Positions 14,101 to 26,693 are shown, counted from the stretch's first letter. The stretch is DNA of 64,000 nt from Paramacrobiotus metropolitanus (GCF_019649055.1 NW_026570264.1:744001-808000), one strand, 5' to 3'. The notes: a model not told the origin generated them from the letters alone. Made by a program: numbers and translations.

Positions 14101-17100
14101 TTGACCGGACACTTTGGTCTGAGCACTATTTCTGCCCGGACACTTTGGTCGGAGCACTATTTTGACCCGGACACTTTGGTCGGAGCACTATTTCTGCCCG
14201 GACACTTTGGTCGGAGCACTATTTCAGCCCGGACACTTTGGTCGGAGCACTATTTCTGCCCGGACACTTTGGTCTGAGCACTATTTCAGCCCGGACACTT
14301 TGGTCGGAGCACTATTTTGACCCGGACACTTTGGTCGGAGCACTATTTGGACCCGGACACTTTGGTCGGAGCAATATTTCAGCCCGGACACTTTGGTCGG
14401 AGCTCTATTTCAGCCCGGACACTTTGGTCGGAGCACTATTTCAGCCCGGACACTTTGGTCGGAGCACTATTTCAGCCCGGACACTTTGGTCGGAGCACTG
14501 TTTCAGCCCGGACACTTTGGTCGGAGCACTATATCAGCCCGGACACTTTGGTCGGAGCACTATTTCAGCCCGGACACTTTGGTCGGAGCACTGTTTCAGC
14601 CCGGACACTTTGGTCGGAGCACTATTTCTGCCCGGACACTTTGGTCTGAGCACTATTTCAGCCCGGACACTTTGGTCGGAGCACTATTTTGACCCGGACA
14701 CTTTGGTCGGAGCACTATTTGGACCCGGACACTTTGGTCGGAGCACCATTTCAGCCCGGACACTTTGGTCGGAGCACTATATCAGCCCGGACACTTTGGT
14801 CGGAGCACTATTTCAGCCCGGACACTTTGGTCGGAGCACTGTTTTGACCGGACACTTTGGTCTGAGCACTATTTCTGCCCGGACACTTTGGTCGGAGCAC
14901 TATTTTGACCCGGACACTTTGGTCGGAGCACTATTTCTGCCCGGACACTTTGGTCGGAGCACTATTTCAGCCCGGACACTTTGGTCGGTGCACTGTTTTG
15001 GCCCGGACACTTTGGTCGGAGCACTATTTTGACCGGACACTTTGGTCGGAGCACTATTTTAGCCCGGGCACTTTGGTCGGAGCACTATTTGGACCCGGAC
15101 ACTTTGGTCGGAGCAATATTTCAGCCCGGACACTTTGGTCGGAGCACTATTTCTGCCCGGACACTTTGGTCGGAGCACTATTTCAGCCCGGACACTTTGG
15201 TCGGAGCACTATTTCTGCCCGGACACTTTGGTCTGAGCACTATTTCAGCCCGGACACTTTGGTCGGAGCACTATTTTGACCCGGACACTTTGGTCGGAGC
15301 ACTATTTGGACCCGGACACTTTGGTCGGAGCACCATTTCAGCCCGGACACTTTGGTCGGAGCACTATTTCTGCCCGGACACTTTGGTCTGAGCACTATTT
15401 CAGCCCGGACACTTTGGTCGGAGCACTATTTCAGCCCGGACACTTTGGTCGGAGCACTATATCAGCCCGGACACTTTGGTCGGAGCACTATTTCAGCCCG
15501 GACACTTTGGTCTGAGCGCTATTTGAGCCCGGACACTTTGGTCGGAGCACTATTTGGACCCGGACACTTTGGTCGGAGCAATATTTCAGCCCGGACACTT
15601 TGGTCGGAGCACTATTTCAGCCCGGACACTTTGGTCGGAGCACTGTTTCAGCCCGGACACTTTGGTCGGAGCACTATTTCTGCCCGGACACTTTGGTCTG
15701 GGCACTATTTCAGCCCGGACACTTTGGTCGGAGCACTATTTTGACCCGGACACTTTGGTCGGAGCACTATTTGGACCCGGACACTTTGGTCGGAGCAATA
15801 TTTCAGCCCGGACACTTTGGTCGGAGCACTGTTTCAGCCCGGACACTTTGGTCGGAGCACTATTTCTGCCCGGACACTTTGGTCTGGGCACTATTTCAGC
15901 CCGGACACTTTGGTCGGAGCACTATTTTGACCCGGACACTTTGGTCGGAGCACTATTTGGACCCGGACACTTTGGTCGGAGCAATATTTCAGCCCGGACA
16001 CTTTGGTCGGAGCAATATTTCAGCCCGGACACTTTGGTCGGAGCACTATTTCAGCCCGGACACTTTGGTCGGAGCACTGTTTCAGCCCGGACACTTTGGT
16101 CGGAGCACTATATCAGCCCGGACACTTTGGTCGGAGCACTATTTCAGCCCGGACACTTTGGTCGGAGCACTGTTTTGACCGGACACTTTGGTCTGAGCAC
16201 TATTTCTGCCCGGACACTTTGGTCGGAGCACTATTTTGACCCGGACACTTTGGTCGGAGCACTATTTCTGCCCGGACACTTTGGTCGGAGCACTATTTCA
16301 GCCCGGACACTTTGGTCGGAGCACTATTTCTGCCCGGACACTTTGGTCTGAGCACTATTTCAGCCCGGACACTTTGGTCGGAGCACTATTTTGACCCGGA
16401 CACTTTGGTCGGAGCACTATTTGGACCCGGACACTTTGGTCAGACAATATTTCAGCCCGGACACTTTGGTCGGAGCTCTATTTCAGCCCGGACACTTTGG
16501 TCGGAGCACTATTTCAGCCCGGACACTTTGGTCGGAGCACTATTTCAGCCCGGACACTTTGGTCGGAGCACTGTTTCAGCCCGGACACTTTGGTCGGAGC
16601 ACTATATCAGCCCGGACACTTTGGTCGGAGCACTATTTCAGCCCGGACACTTTGGTCGGAGCACTGTTTCAGCCCGGACACTTTGGTCGGAGCACTATTT
16701 CTGCCCGGACACTTTGGTCTGAGCACTATTTCAGCCCGGACACTTTGGTCGGAGCACTTTTTTGACCCGGACACTTTGGTCGGAGCACTATTTTGACCCG
16801 GACACTTTGGTCGGAGCACTATTTGGACCCGGACACTTTGGTCGGAGCAATATCTCAGCCCGGACACTTTGGTCGGAGCACTATTTCAGCCCGGACACTT
16901 TGGTCGGAGCACTATTTGGACCCGGACACTTTGGTCGGAGCAATATTTCAGCCCGGACACTTTGGTCGGAGAACTATTTCAGCCCGGACACTTTGGTCGG
17001 TGCACTGTTTTGGCCCGGACACTTTGGTCGGAGCACTATTTTGACCGGACACTTTGGTCGGAGCACTATTTTGACCGGACACTTTGGTCGGAGCACTATT

Positions 17101-17149
17101 TCAGCCCGGACACTTTGGTCAGAGCACTATTTCAGCCCGGGCACTTTGA
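2128..17149 (+). repeat. Left 31-bp satellite array (~485 units)
   Basis: The tandem unit has the form CAGCCCGGACACTTTGG followed by TCGGAGCACTATTT. Recurrent variants include GGTCTGAGC, GGTCTGGGC, CTGTTTCAG, TTTCTGCCC, TTTGGACCC and AGCAATATT. Rare units of 29-30 bp carry GGTCAGACACT or a missing base. Variants recur in fixed order, giving higher-order repeats: one segment of about 580 bp appears at 11946, 13526 and 15600. The strand shown lacks stop codons in all three frames, so long ORFs run through it, but they only reflect the 31-bp period. Edge units at the inner end (about 14990-17149) are more diverged (GGTGCACTGTTTTGG, CCCGGGCACTTTGATC). Confidence 0.95.
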
Positions 17150-19814
17150 TCATGGGGTTCATCACATATCAGTGGACCTTTGGCGGGAAAGCGGATGGGA
17201 TTTATTTTACAATATCTGCATTAGCGTCCACGGCGATACGAAACTGTTGGATAGCGAAAAAATGAAAAAAAACAACAATTAGCGATTGAATAAAGGCAGT
17301 GCGCAATAGCGCATAGGATGCCGCGCATTTCATTGCCTGTAACCTATTGAGCATTCCCATTAGAGAAACGATATGCCAGCATGAATTCGGCAAGATACGA
17401 AGTAATCAAAAACCGAGTAGCTGCCAATTCTAAGTTTCTTAAAATTTTGATGTTTTCACTTTCTACTTGGTAAGGCTTCTTTTAAGGAAATACAGCTTAC
17501 CTTAAAAATTACGGTGAGATGATGAGTTGTAAGGGGCGACAGTATGCTGGCGCTTTCCCCCCAAAATGTTTAATGGTTTACGCTTTCTAGTTTAATATTT
17601 TTTATGTTTGTTTTTCAGTATTACATTTTCGACCGAAGCGAAGCGAAGGTCCTCTATGTTAAAGGAAACGGGACTTTCTGTCACGTCGGTCACGTCGGTC
17701 ACGCACACATAAATTATTGCGCTTAATAAAAGCTTAAGAGGGGGCGTGGCCAGCGTCAAATCCCCGAGATCTCCTAGCGGTGGATTTCAAAAACCAAAGA
17801 TCGTTTGATAGAAAACTTCAAAAAACCTTATCATACAAAGTCTACGGACCTCCACCACAACCAATTAGCGAGGACGTTAAGTAACTGCTGGCTTCAGTTG
17901 TTTGGGAGCTTGTGTGGTGATATTGAAATTTTGCGAATTTGGTTTACTTGGATATTTTCGGTCTTTTGTTTCGGTCTGACTGGGAAGTAAGCTTCTAGAA
18001 ACCTTTGTGTATAGCGTTGGGTTTTAGGATAACAAAAACATATACTCGAGAAAGGTCTGAATTATTTTGAAAACTGAACGCACAAAAAACTAGGGGAACC
18101 TATTAAAGAAGTGTTCCAAGTGAGATTCGCGAACCTTTTGCTGACAACTGGCAAGCTTCGAGTAGCTGCGGGATGGCGGGTAGCAGCTTGATACTTATGT
18201 AGAAGGCAGTGTTCTGTATCAGAAAAATTTTGCGATTTGGACGGTACGTAGTGCTATTAAAGCAAACCTGGATCCATCAGTGAATCCGGGTGCGCAACTC
18301 TGGTTCCGTGTTCATTGTTCTTCGCCGGGCGATGCGACAACCCTTTGGGGCGATTCAACAAGCTTTATTTTCAACAAATATTTAACTTTTTCAACACAAC
18401 ACAGTTAACTTTAACAACGCAGCATTCGTCATTTATGCATTGATTTGCTCAAAAAAGAGCAACAGTTATACGAAAGGTTAACACAACGGCAAAGGCACGG
18501 TATTGATATTTCCACGCTTAACGGTCGCAGACGAACGTATTACCGTTTCTTTGTGCGGTAGTTTATGCATTTAGAATAGTTTGCTGATACCCCCATGTTC
18601 CACCGTTTGTCGAACCGCCCTGTCAATTGCGTAAAATGTATAGACTAAAAATACAATAGGCCTTTGTGAAGTCTAAGCCATTGCGGGCTATTGTTATCGA
18701 ATCGCCCTCTGAACCGATTTGGACTCCAAATGTTGGAGTCCCACTTTGTGGAGACTTAAGACTACTCCTACAGATCTAGTGTTGAAATTTCTATATGTAC
18801 ATCGTTCCACTTTTTTTATAAGTTTTTGTTCGTGTTTGTGGACTAGAAACATAGCGATTTACGAGAAACGTGAATATTAAAATGAACTTTATGATGAACG
18901 CTTTAATCACATAATGCTTGAACTTTAAAGTTCACGCCAAAAATTGTCGATTTTCGACGAATAATAATAAATGCTTGCTGAGGAATGCTACTCTTGAGAA
19001 CCGGCAAGATGTTTTGCGAATAAAATGGATGAGCGCAACTAACCTTACTCAAATGATTCCAGCGTCACTGTTTCAAACGGTATCTTCATGAAAAAAAGGA
19101 TCTTTGAATTTTGGTAGTAAATAAGTGATAGGAACATAAGGCGAAGCCGAACTGCTGCACGAGGAAAGCTCGCAAAGTAGCAGTCAAGCGAAAGCATGTT
19201 TGGAGGTTTTCTTTTCTTCAGTGTATCAGCCAGCTTTGCAAGAATTGATCCTTTTAAACTAAACAAAGAAGTTCATGTAAGTAGTTAGCTGGTGCGTAAT
19301 TGACGCCTGCCAGTGGAAAAGGTAATGAATTTGTTAATAACTAAGTAATTATCAAGGTAGCTTCGATAAGCATCAAATGAAACCTTAACAGTCTTTCAAT
19401 AACGTAATTGATCTGTAACTAATTTGTTCCGCGCAGTTTGCGCTCGGTCACCCGTTTATTTAAAACAGCTATGAAAGGCAGCCTTTACAAGTCAACCATT
19501 ATACGGTCAGTTTGTATAGTATTTAGGCTGACCGAAAGCTTGCACTTAATCATACCGTCCATACGGTAAAGAAAAGTATCAAAGCATGGTTGATTAGAGC
19601 ACTCATTTTAGTTCTTCTGCCATAATCAGCAAAGAGTGTACTTTCAAGAAAAGCACACTCGTTCAGGCGGGTGATGAATGACTGTAACAAAGAAAATTTA
19701 TTCATAGAGTGACGACGAAAACATTTTTGCATAATAACATGAACCGTAGAACCCTGTCCAAGTAGTAACACATTTTACCAATGCGCCTGATTTCAAAATT
19801 TAACTGTCAGGAAT
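17150..19814. other. Unique interior of the large TIR element, no recognised gene
   Basis: About 2.66 kb of non-satellite DNA lies between the two arrays. Only short ORFs occur: 17805-17990 plus (61 codons), 19045-19266 minus (73 codons), 19550-19771 minus (73 codons). None shows a transposase, helicase or nuclease motif that I recognise. GGACTCCAA-ATG-TTGGAGTCC at 18720-18740 is a perfect 9-bp hairpin. A tract near 17810-17850 resembles one near 56390-56440 (shared ACAAAGTCTA / ATAAAGTCTA core), suggesting a dispersed repeat. The segment could be captured host DNA or the remnant of a deleted coding region. Confidence 0.6.
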
Positions 19815-21517
19815 AAAAGAGTGCTCCAACCAAAGTGTCCGGGCTGAAATAGTGCTCCGACCAAAGTGTCCGGGCTGATATAGTGCTCCGACCAAAGTGT
19901 CCGGGCTGAAGCAGTGCTCCGACCAAAGTGTCCGGTCAAAACAGTGCTCCGACCAAAGTGTCCGGGCTGAAATAGTGCTCCGACCAAAGTGTCCGGGCTG
20001 AAATATTGCTCCGACCAAAGTGTCCGGGTCCAAATAGTGCTCCGACCAAAGTGTCCGGGCTCAAATAGCGCTCAGACCAAAGTGTCCGGGCTGAAATAGT
20101 GCTCCGACCAAAGTGTCCGGGCTGATATAGTGCTCCGACCAAAGTGTCCGGGCTGAAACAGTGCTCCGACCAAAGTGTCCGGTCAAAACAGTGCTCCGAC
20201 CAAAGTGTCCGGGCTGAAATAGTGCTCCAAACAAAGTGTCCGGGCTGAAATATTGCTCCGACCAAAGTGTCCGGGTCCAAATAGTGCTCCGACCAAAGTG
20301 TCCGGGCTCAAATAGCGCTCAGACCAAAGTGTCCGGGCTGAAATAGTGCTCCGACCAAAGTGTCCGGGCTGATATAGTGCTCCGACCAAAGTGTCCGGGC
20401 TGAAATAGTGCTCCGACCAAAGTGTCCGGGCTGAAATAGTGCTCCGACCAAAGTGTCCGGGCTGAAATATTGCTCCGACCAAAGTGTCCGGGTCCAAATA
20501 GTGCTCCGACCAAAGTGTCCGGGTCAAAATAGTGCTCCGACCAAAGTGTCCGGGTCAAAATAGTGCTCCGACCAAAGTGTCCGGGCTGAAACAGTGCTCA
20601 GACCAAAGTGTCCGGGCAGAAATAGTGCTCCGACCAAAGTGTCCGGGCTGAAACAGTGCTCCGACCAAAGTGTCCGGGCTGAAATAGTGCTCCGACCAAA
20701 GTGTCCGGGCTGATATAGTGCTCCGACCAAAGTGTCCGGGCTGAAACAGTGCTCCGACCAAAGTGTCCGGGCTGAAATAGTGCTCCGACCAAAGTGTCCG
20801 GGCTGAAATAGTGCTCCGACCAAAGTGTCCGGGCTGAAATAGTGCTCCGACCAAAGTGTCCGGGCTGAAATATTGCTCCGACCAAAGTGTCCGGGTCCAA
20901 ATAGTGCTCCGACCAAAGTGTCCGGGTCAAAATAGTGCTCCGACCAAAGTGTCCGGGCTGAAATAGTGCTCAGACCAAAGTGTCCGGGCAGAAATAGTGC
21001 TCCGACCAAAGTGTCCGGGCTGAAATAGTGCTCCGACCAAAGTGTCCGGGCAGAAATAGTGCTCCGACCAAAGTGTCCGGGTCAAAATAGTGCTCCGACC
21101 AAAGTGTCCGGGCAGAAATAGTGCTCAGACCAAAGTGTCCGGGTCAAAATAGTGCTCCGACCAAAGTGTCCGGGCTGAAATAGTGCTCCGACCAAAGTGT
21201 CCGGTCAAAACAGTGCTCCGACCAAAGTGTCCGGGCTGAAATAGTGCTCCGACCAAAGTGTCCGGGCTGATATAGTGCTCCGACCAAAGTGTCCGGGCTG
21301 AAACAGTGCTCCGACCAAAGTGTCCGGGCTGAAATAGTGCTCCGACCAAAGTGTCCGGGCTGAAATAGTGCTCCGACCAAAGTGTCCGGGCTGAAATAGT
21401 CCTCCGACCAAAGTGTCCGGGCTGAAATAGTGCTCCGACCAAAGTGTCCGGGCTGAAATAGTGCTCCGACCAACGTGTCCGGGCTGAAATAGTGCTCCGA
21501 CCAAAGTGTCCGGGCTG
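19815..21517 (-). repeat. Right 31-bp satellite array (~55 units), inverted
   Basis: This is the same 31-bp unit as the left array but in reverse complement (CCGACCAAAGTGTCCGG core). The outermost units repeat the left order exactly: unit 2 carries the CACGTTGG variant and unit 4 the GGAGGACT variant, after which the two arrays diverge near unit 7. The array is about nine times shorter than the left one, so the two sides have expanded or contracted independently. Confidence 0.95.
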
Positions 21518-21677
21518 AGACGCTCTCAGAAGCTTCAGGTCACATCGAGAATGCAAAAATTTTTGAGTGGGCAAAATTTACGGCGGACGTTTTTTTGGCC
21601 CCCGGACGGTTTGGTCGGTTTAACGACTAAAACGTCCGCCGGACGTCTTGGTCGTCCGGACGTTTTAGTCGGTTACA
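21518..21677 (-). repeat. Right terminal inverted repeat, 160 bp unique portion
   Basis: It is the exact inverted partner of 1968-2127 with the same 16-bp motif cluster, ending GTCGGTTACA immediately before the second AACGTA copy. Confidence 0.88.
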
Positions 21678-21683
21678 AACGTA
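21678..21683. repeat. Right target-site duplication AACGTA
   Basis: It matches 1962-1967 exactly. Confidence 0.85.
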
Positions 21684-22341
21684 CCCAGTACCCACGCACT
21701 AATTTTGTCGTGTACATAACACTGTTCCACAACATATGACTTAAAATAATTTACGCAGCTGAGTCAAACATGGCAAAAAACTCTCAGAAATAAAACGAAC
21801 TTTTGCAGGTGTATTCGCAGAGAAGTCTTCATAGTTTTTACGTGGTATACCGGTGCCAATTCGATAAAACAAAGTACTTGTTTAATTAACGAGAGCTTTG
21901 CTCAGCCGGCACTGCAATCCGTGTATCTTTCGATGCCCACAAGCATGTGGACTTTAGTGAAATCGATTTCCCTGGTTTTTCAGGCATGTCTTCCCTTCAT
22001 AGTTTTCTGTTAATGATCGCCACAATCCGCTCGTTGTCCTCGTGTTATCGTTTGGATATGTTTCCCAGTTTGTAATTTTAACGAGTGCCTGCGCCTTGTA
22101 TTAGCATAATTTTATTTCCTTAACATATAATGGTTTCCACAATACTATGGATGCATCAACCACATACTCTGACCACTATCACACTAAATCTTGCGATAGC
22201 GGTGTCGAAAACAAAAATCTCTTCCGTATGATCAAAAGCAACGCTTGTAATTTGTAAACTCGTGCACCGAAGCCTTAACATCATAAGTTGCGAACATGGT
22301 GTAGAAGCAGCAGAAGCTATGCCGAGATGATATGAATGTCA
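21684..22341. other. Intergenic, nothing recognised
   Basis: This stretch lies between the large element and the 3' end of the minus-strand receptor gene. It is AT-rich and I see no coding or repeat structure in it. Confidence 0.5.
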
Positions 22342-24914
22342 TCAGAATACCCATCCGGAGGTTACGTTGGAGGTGACCGCACAGGTGAAGCTCGTACTGT
22401 TGCTGCTGGCCAGCTCCGAGAAAACTAGAATGCAGCTGGTCAGACCGATGGCGCCCTGCGAACCACAACAGTCCTCGGACATGGTGCCATGACAGTACAA
22501 CATGGTACAAAAGAAGTGGTGATTACGGTATTAAATTTAACAAACTTCTATATTTGTTGAAAATTCTATTAAAATTAGTCATCGTGAATGTGTAACGTAA
22601 TGCCTGATCGTTTGCAAAAAGTGCAGCTATTCCTTATAGGGCGAAAACCTGATTCAGTGGGTGTTTTTGCCATCCCATGTATGGTACATAAAGCGGTGTC
22701 GGTATTAGTAATTCGGAAAATGTCATGCATGCATAATTAACAATATGTGTGTGTTGGTTCGTTGTAAGGCATTAACAGTCAGTATTTACCCAACATACAG
22801 TTAGGATTTACCCAATATGTAGTTTATCAAGATTACTCGATAATAAAAAGTGTGGAAGAAGGGTTCAACCAGAGCGCATGAATCCCAAGCACTGAGCTAG
22901 AACAGAAATTGATAATCCCTTTTTCACGATCAACATTGCTGTACGTCGTAGCAGATGCGTTTGGTTTTTACGGCGTTTCATCCGCATAAAACCTTACTGA
23001 ACCCACCTGGAGTGCGGCTTCCCTGGACACTGTAATACCAGCTATTGTGAACCCAGGCGGGTAGTCTTTGACAGACTGCATATACAACCACAATCGACGG
23101 ATGGTCGTCGCAGCGTCGTGCGGATCATTTATACGGAGCACAATGTTGCACTCTTGCAGGTAGACATCGATAGCTGGAACGATTAACTGGCCCTGCAATT
23201 AAAAAAAAATTTATTCACCACTTGCTTCTTTCATAAGATTACGCTCTTGATTCAACATAGCGATGATTTACCTGTTCGACAGAAAACACACGCGAAACAG
23301 TTAGAACGGACAACACAGTTAGCGTCTCGGCTAAGGTCACGATCGTGCTGCCGGCCGCCTCACCACAGTTGACGTACTGTCCACTGATATTAAACGTGGC
23401 AATAACTGACCAGCCTAGCACCGCAATCAGAGTGATACCGGATATAATGGACAGGGAGTTGTCCAGCTCCTTCACCAGAGAACTTATTCTTTTATGTTGA
23501 GCAACACACTCACACATTCGACTATCAGAAGTGGTTGCGTTTAAGGAGGTCCGCCTGTGTAATAGCCCCACGGTCTGAAATTGTCTTGATTATTTTACAC
23601 TTAGGGTAGTTATTAACTGATGGTACGCGAATGCATAACTAAATCATAACGATTCAATTTTTAAATTGAAGAGAAGGCCCATAATGACGACAGAGACCTT
23701 CAGATAGATAATACTTTTGTCTGTCACTTAATCACGGAGTTCGGCTGCTTCGTTCTTGTGTAAACTTCTGACATTTTCGAGCACGTTAATTTTTTAAGGC
23801 ATCGTTTTTAAATTGTATCCACAAAATCTCAGCGTAAGTAATCTTCAGCACTCCATACGTATTCTTAATGTATCTCCCAATTTTTCCACATGTTACTCAT
23901 TGTACATTTCTCAGTACAATTAATTGTGAAACACACTAATATATGCAAAAACAAACTCACGATAAAAAGCAACGATTCGAATTCGCTAAAACCGCAAGTG
24001 AGTTTGTGAAGTGAATTCATTATATGTGAAATGATCCCACTGGGATCATTTCGGGTAAATGTGGCTTAGTGCACTGGCTCGCATGGCGTGGTTTACGTGT
24101 TTCATACGCACAAACTGGTAGGATGCAAGAAGGATACGTAGGAGATACTGTCAGGTTATGGTGCGCGATATTACGGATATATCACGCAGCTAAAACAACC
24201 TGCCGTCCAATAAAGTTTAAGAGTACTTGTATATTAAACGTGCACGAAAACTGGTCTACAGTAGATCTACAGTAGTTATACGCTAACTGGTGCACTTACA
24301 ATGGCCAAAAGAGAAACAAAACCCACGGCAATGCGCTTACTTAGGTCGAACATGTAAACGGTACCCGAGTATATACTATTAAAAACGGTCAAAGCGGTCG
24401 GAGAAGCGCTGGGAAAATATAAATCTCCAAAATAGACAGTGCTAATGTTGAAAATATCACTGTGGATCACACCAGAAATCAGTGCAACCTTTGCGACTGC
24501 AAACGCCAGAAGATAAGCCACCGTAAACAGAATTAGGCAAATGCGATCACTTGTTATTAGGTACTGGCCAAATTCTCGATCCAACTGCTGCATGATGAAG
24601 ACAAGCTTTTGCCTGGCCAGGTAAAATGTAATAAAATACGGCAGCTCAATAATACATAACAAGCCGTTTATAAATCCAAGTGCAATTACTGGGAAGCGCG
24701 TCGCCGGGGCGGTGTACAATCTGTAGGTGTCATAGGCATAGAAAAAACTGATAATTACCACCAGCGCTGCCCATAAAAGAGTAACTATCTGCGCGAATAG
24801 TGCCAACATTTTATGTTGGATGGCTGGATAAGGGCAGAGTCCCGTAGCTTGCAAGAAAGCCATCCAGAATTTCGTAATTTTCCACACCACAGTTGCCGGC
24901 ATGGGCTTGTTCAT
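22342..24914 (-). CDS. Gustatory-receptor-like seven-transmembrane protein, four exons (member A)
   Basis: Exons are 24914-24300, 23574-23272, 23192-23007 and 22455-22342, joined in phase 0 with GT-AG introns. They give about 405 residues and end GWVF. Exon sizes 615/303/186/114 match those of the paralogs at 42880 and 52599. The chain has an amphipathic cytoplasmic N-terminus (VVWKITKFW), four hydrophobic segments in exon 1 and two in exon 2 (LIAVLGWSVIATFNIS, then the segment ending VEQ). Exon 3 forms a cytoplasmic loop and exon 4 holds TM7 (GAIGLTSCILVFSELA). The tail has the sequons NST and NVT, implying an extracellular C-terminus. Layout and phase-0 introns around the last loop match the 7tm_7 gustatory receptor family. 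The TY...QF signature of insect TM7 is absent, so function is inferred. Chemosensation is likely. Confidence 0.75.
24028..24052. other. Near-perfect palindrome in intron 1 of receptor A
   Basis: GAAATGATCCCA and TGGGATCATTTC are separated by one base, giving a 12-bp perfect stem. It could be a short cruciform, a protein-binding palindrome or the relic of an inverted repeat. Confidence 0.6.
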
Positions 24915-26693
24915 GCTGTCGTTAATGCTGTTCCGTCTAGTTGAACGTCACGTTTTCAAAGAATGTTTGTGAGCAATAGGTTCGTTAATAATTTTACACT
25001 CTTCCAACAAGAAAAACACACGAGTGAGACTTTGGAAGCTGGTTCCAGATGTAATGGTGCAAATGAACATGAGGTAATATCTCCGTATATACGCTACCGG
25101 CGGTTGGCAGGTATTATAAAATCAGACAGCTGTTTCTCCGGTATTCGTCTGCTGCCGTATTTTGTGAAACGACAATTGATAACAAGTGCTACGACTTTGC
25201 GGGGTGCACCCAAGACTCCCCAAGGAAGCTCCCTAAGGGAGCGCGTACTTGGGGAGTTTTCTGTCCATCAGTGTTTATCGGAAGCGTTTCGGTATGCAGT
25301 TGCCCTTGAGCGAGCTATTTATTTGTATAGGATCCCGATTGGTTAACGGTCGAACACTGAGAAGAATTAACTGTACTTGATTTGGAATACTGTAGGTTAC
25401 ATAATCGAATAAATTTACTGATATGTTATCATAGACGTAATTTTGCTCTAATTTAAGAGCTCGACTGCTAACAGTTTTTTTAGGAATGCGGAAGTGACCC
25501 GTAAAATGTCCAAAACATATTTTATCATCGCACAATTGGTGACCCTGGGCCAGGATAGCAAGTGCATGCCCTACGCGGAAGGCTAGCATGTGATCTTTCC
25601 GAAAATTTTACCAGCATTGCAGCTACTACATTTTCCAAATAATTTTCTGAAAATTAATAAGCGAAATTTGGCCTTTACTGTATTTCGATGTTTGCAGAAA
25701 CCAGTAGGACTCAGGATAAGGTTGTATAGCATGAGATGCTGACGTTATGTTCAAAGACCGCCCAATAAATAAATATGTTAGCGAATTCACCTTCTTCTTC
25801 CTCATCGGAAAGGAATAGCGAAGTAGATCGAAAGAGTTTTTAGAAGTCCACGGTGCAGATGTAGCGCAACTGTATCACTCGAATTACAGCTAACAACGAA
25901 CACTTTGGGGACCGAAAAAAACCGATTTGACCACAATATGCGGTTAATGTTATCTATCTAATTTGCCTCTGATCTTTTCCGCGCTGTCATGGCGCATGAG
26001 CGCATACTCGTGAGGGCACAGATGGCAATCGAAAGGTAACGGGATGCTGCAGTGGAAAGCATTCTTCCACACCCGGCTCCGCCACCATCCTCTCTGTTCT
26101 CACCAAATAATCCGATCGAAGAACCGCCGGCGTACAGGAAGTGGTAGCACAGCACGAAGCGGATCTCTGTCCGTCATTTGCGGAAGTAGCATAATTATGA
26201 TAGCAACGGACACCGCAATAGGAGCCGGGCCGCTGCTCTGGCTTTTCTCGGGAAGCTGGTTCGAAAGAAGAGGACCGTAACTTATCAAAGAACCGTTCTG
26301 AATAGCGTTATAGCAGCCGACTGTCAAATATTATATTAAGTTCTGCTGGAATGTTGGAGAACGGTTCTAATTTGGAATATTTAACGAATTAGCATTCTTC
26401 TGCTATTCACAGATTCGAAATCGCTGTATTTTATCATACTTCATGTACACATATACCGATATTTAAAAAACAAAATCTGTCAGTCGCTTCACAGTTCAAT
26501 GCATACGTACACCAAAGCATATGCGATATAAAAAAGCTGTAACTTACAGAATTTTTTAAATACACTAACTGAACCGATAACATTATTACAAAAAATGTTA
26601 AAATTAAGATAAAAAACTCTTCGTATGGAACAAAACGCGCACAATCACAAAGACTGGTAACCTGATAAGTCATTTCATATTTCGGCATATTTC
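24915..26693. other. Intergenic with strong hairpin at 25215-25257
   Basis: ACTCCCCAAG and CTTGGGGAGT form an outer stem, and GCTCCC-TAA-GGGAGC an inner stem. On the minus strand between 26327 and 25958 two overlapping frames have a hydrophobic stretch (IAVSVAIIIMLL). I could not assemble a credible gene from them. The rest shows nothing. Confidence 0.45.

Larger units (their letters stand above)
1968..21677. mobile_element. 19.7-kb Foldback-like TIR element with subterminal 31-bp satellites
   Basis: The element starts TGTAACCGAC and ends GTCGGTTACA, and is flanked by a perfect AACGTA duplication. The outer 160 bp at each end are identical inverted copies, followed inward by 31-bp tandem arrays in inverse orientation (about 15.0 kb left, 1.7 kb right) and a unique 2.7-kb centre. 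I see no transposase, integrase or other long coding ORF outside the satellite, so it is probably non-autonomous. Identical TIRs and an undecayed duplication indicate a recent insertion. Long TIRs built from tandem repeats are known from Drosophila Foldback (which also carries 31-bp repeats) and from sea-urchin TU elements. The 6-bp duplication differs from the 8-9 bp of those families, so I leave the superfamily open. Confidence 0.88.

Noticed and set aside
2128-17149. Many ORFs of 60-570 codons with a repeated GALFQPGHFGRSTISARTLW theme
   Set aside because: They are a by-product of a 31-bp unit without stop codons on this strand. All three frames are open alike, starts are mostly TTG, and the peptide simply repeats every 31 residues. 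No gene features support translation.
2128-17149. Centromeric satellite
   Set aside because: The array lies within a TIR element that has a clean target-site duplication and single-copy genes on both sides. Nothing points to a centromere, although family members could seed one.
2128-21517. CRISPR array
   Set aside because: The 31-bp units are contiguous with no unique spacers, and the DNA is eukaryotic.
19793-21574. Minus-strand ORFs through the right array and the TIR
   Set aside because: They show the same repeat-driven open frames as the left array, in inverted form.
1968-21677. Polinton-like element, because of the 6-bp duplication and long TIRs
   Set aside because: The tips begin TG and not AG, and no long coding ORFs are present in the interior, so there is no support for that family.
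25958-26327. Hydrophobic minus-strand ORFs as a transporter exon
   Set aside because: Two frames each carry part of a plausible protein, but no splice sites or paralogs in the window connect them.
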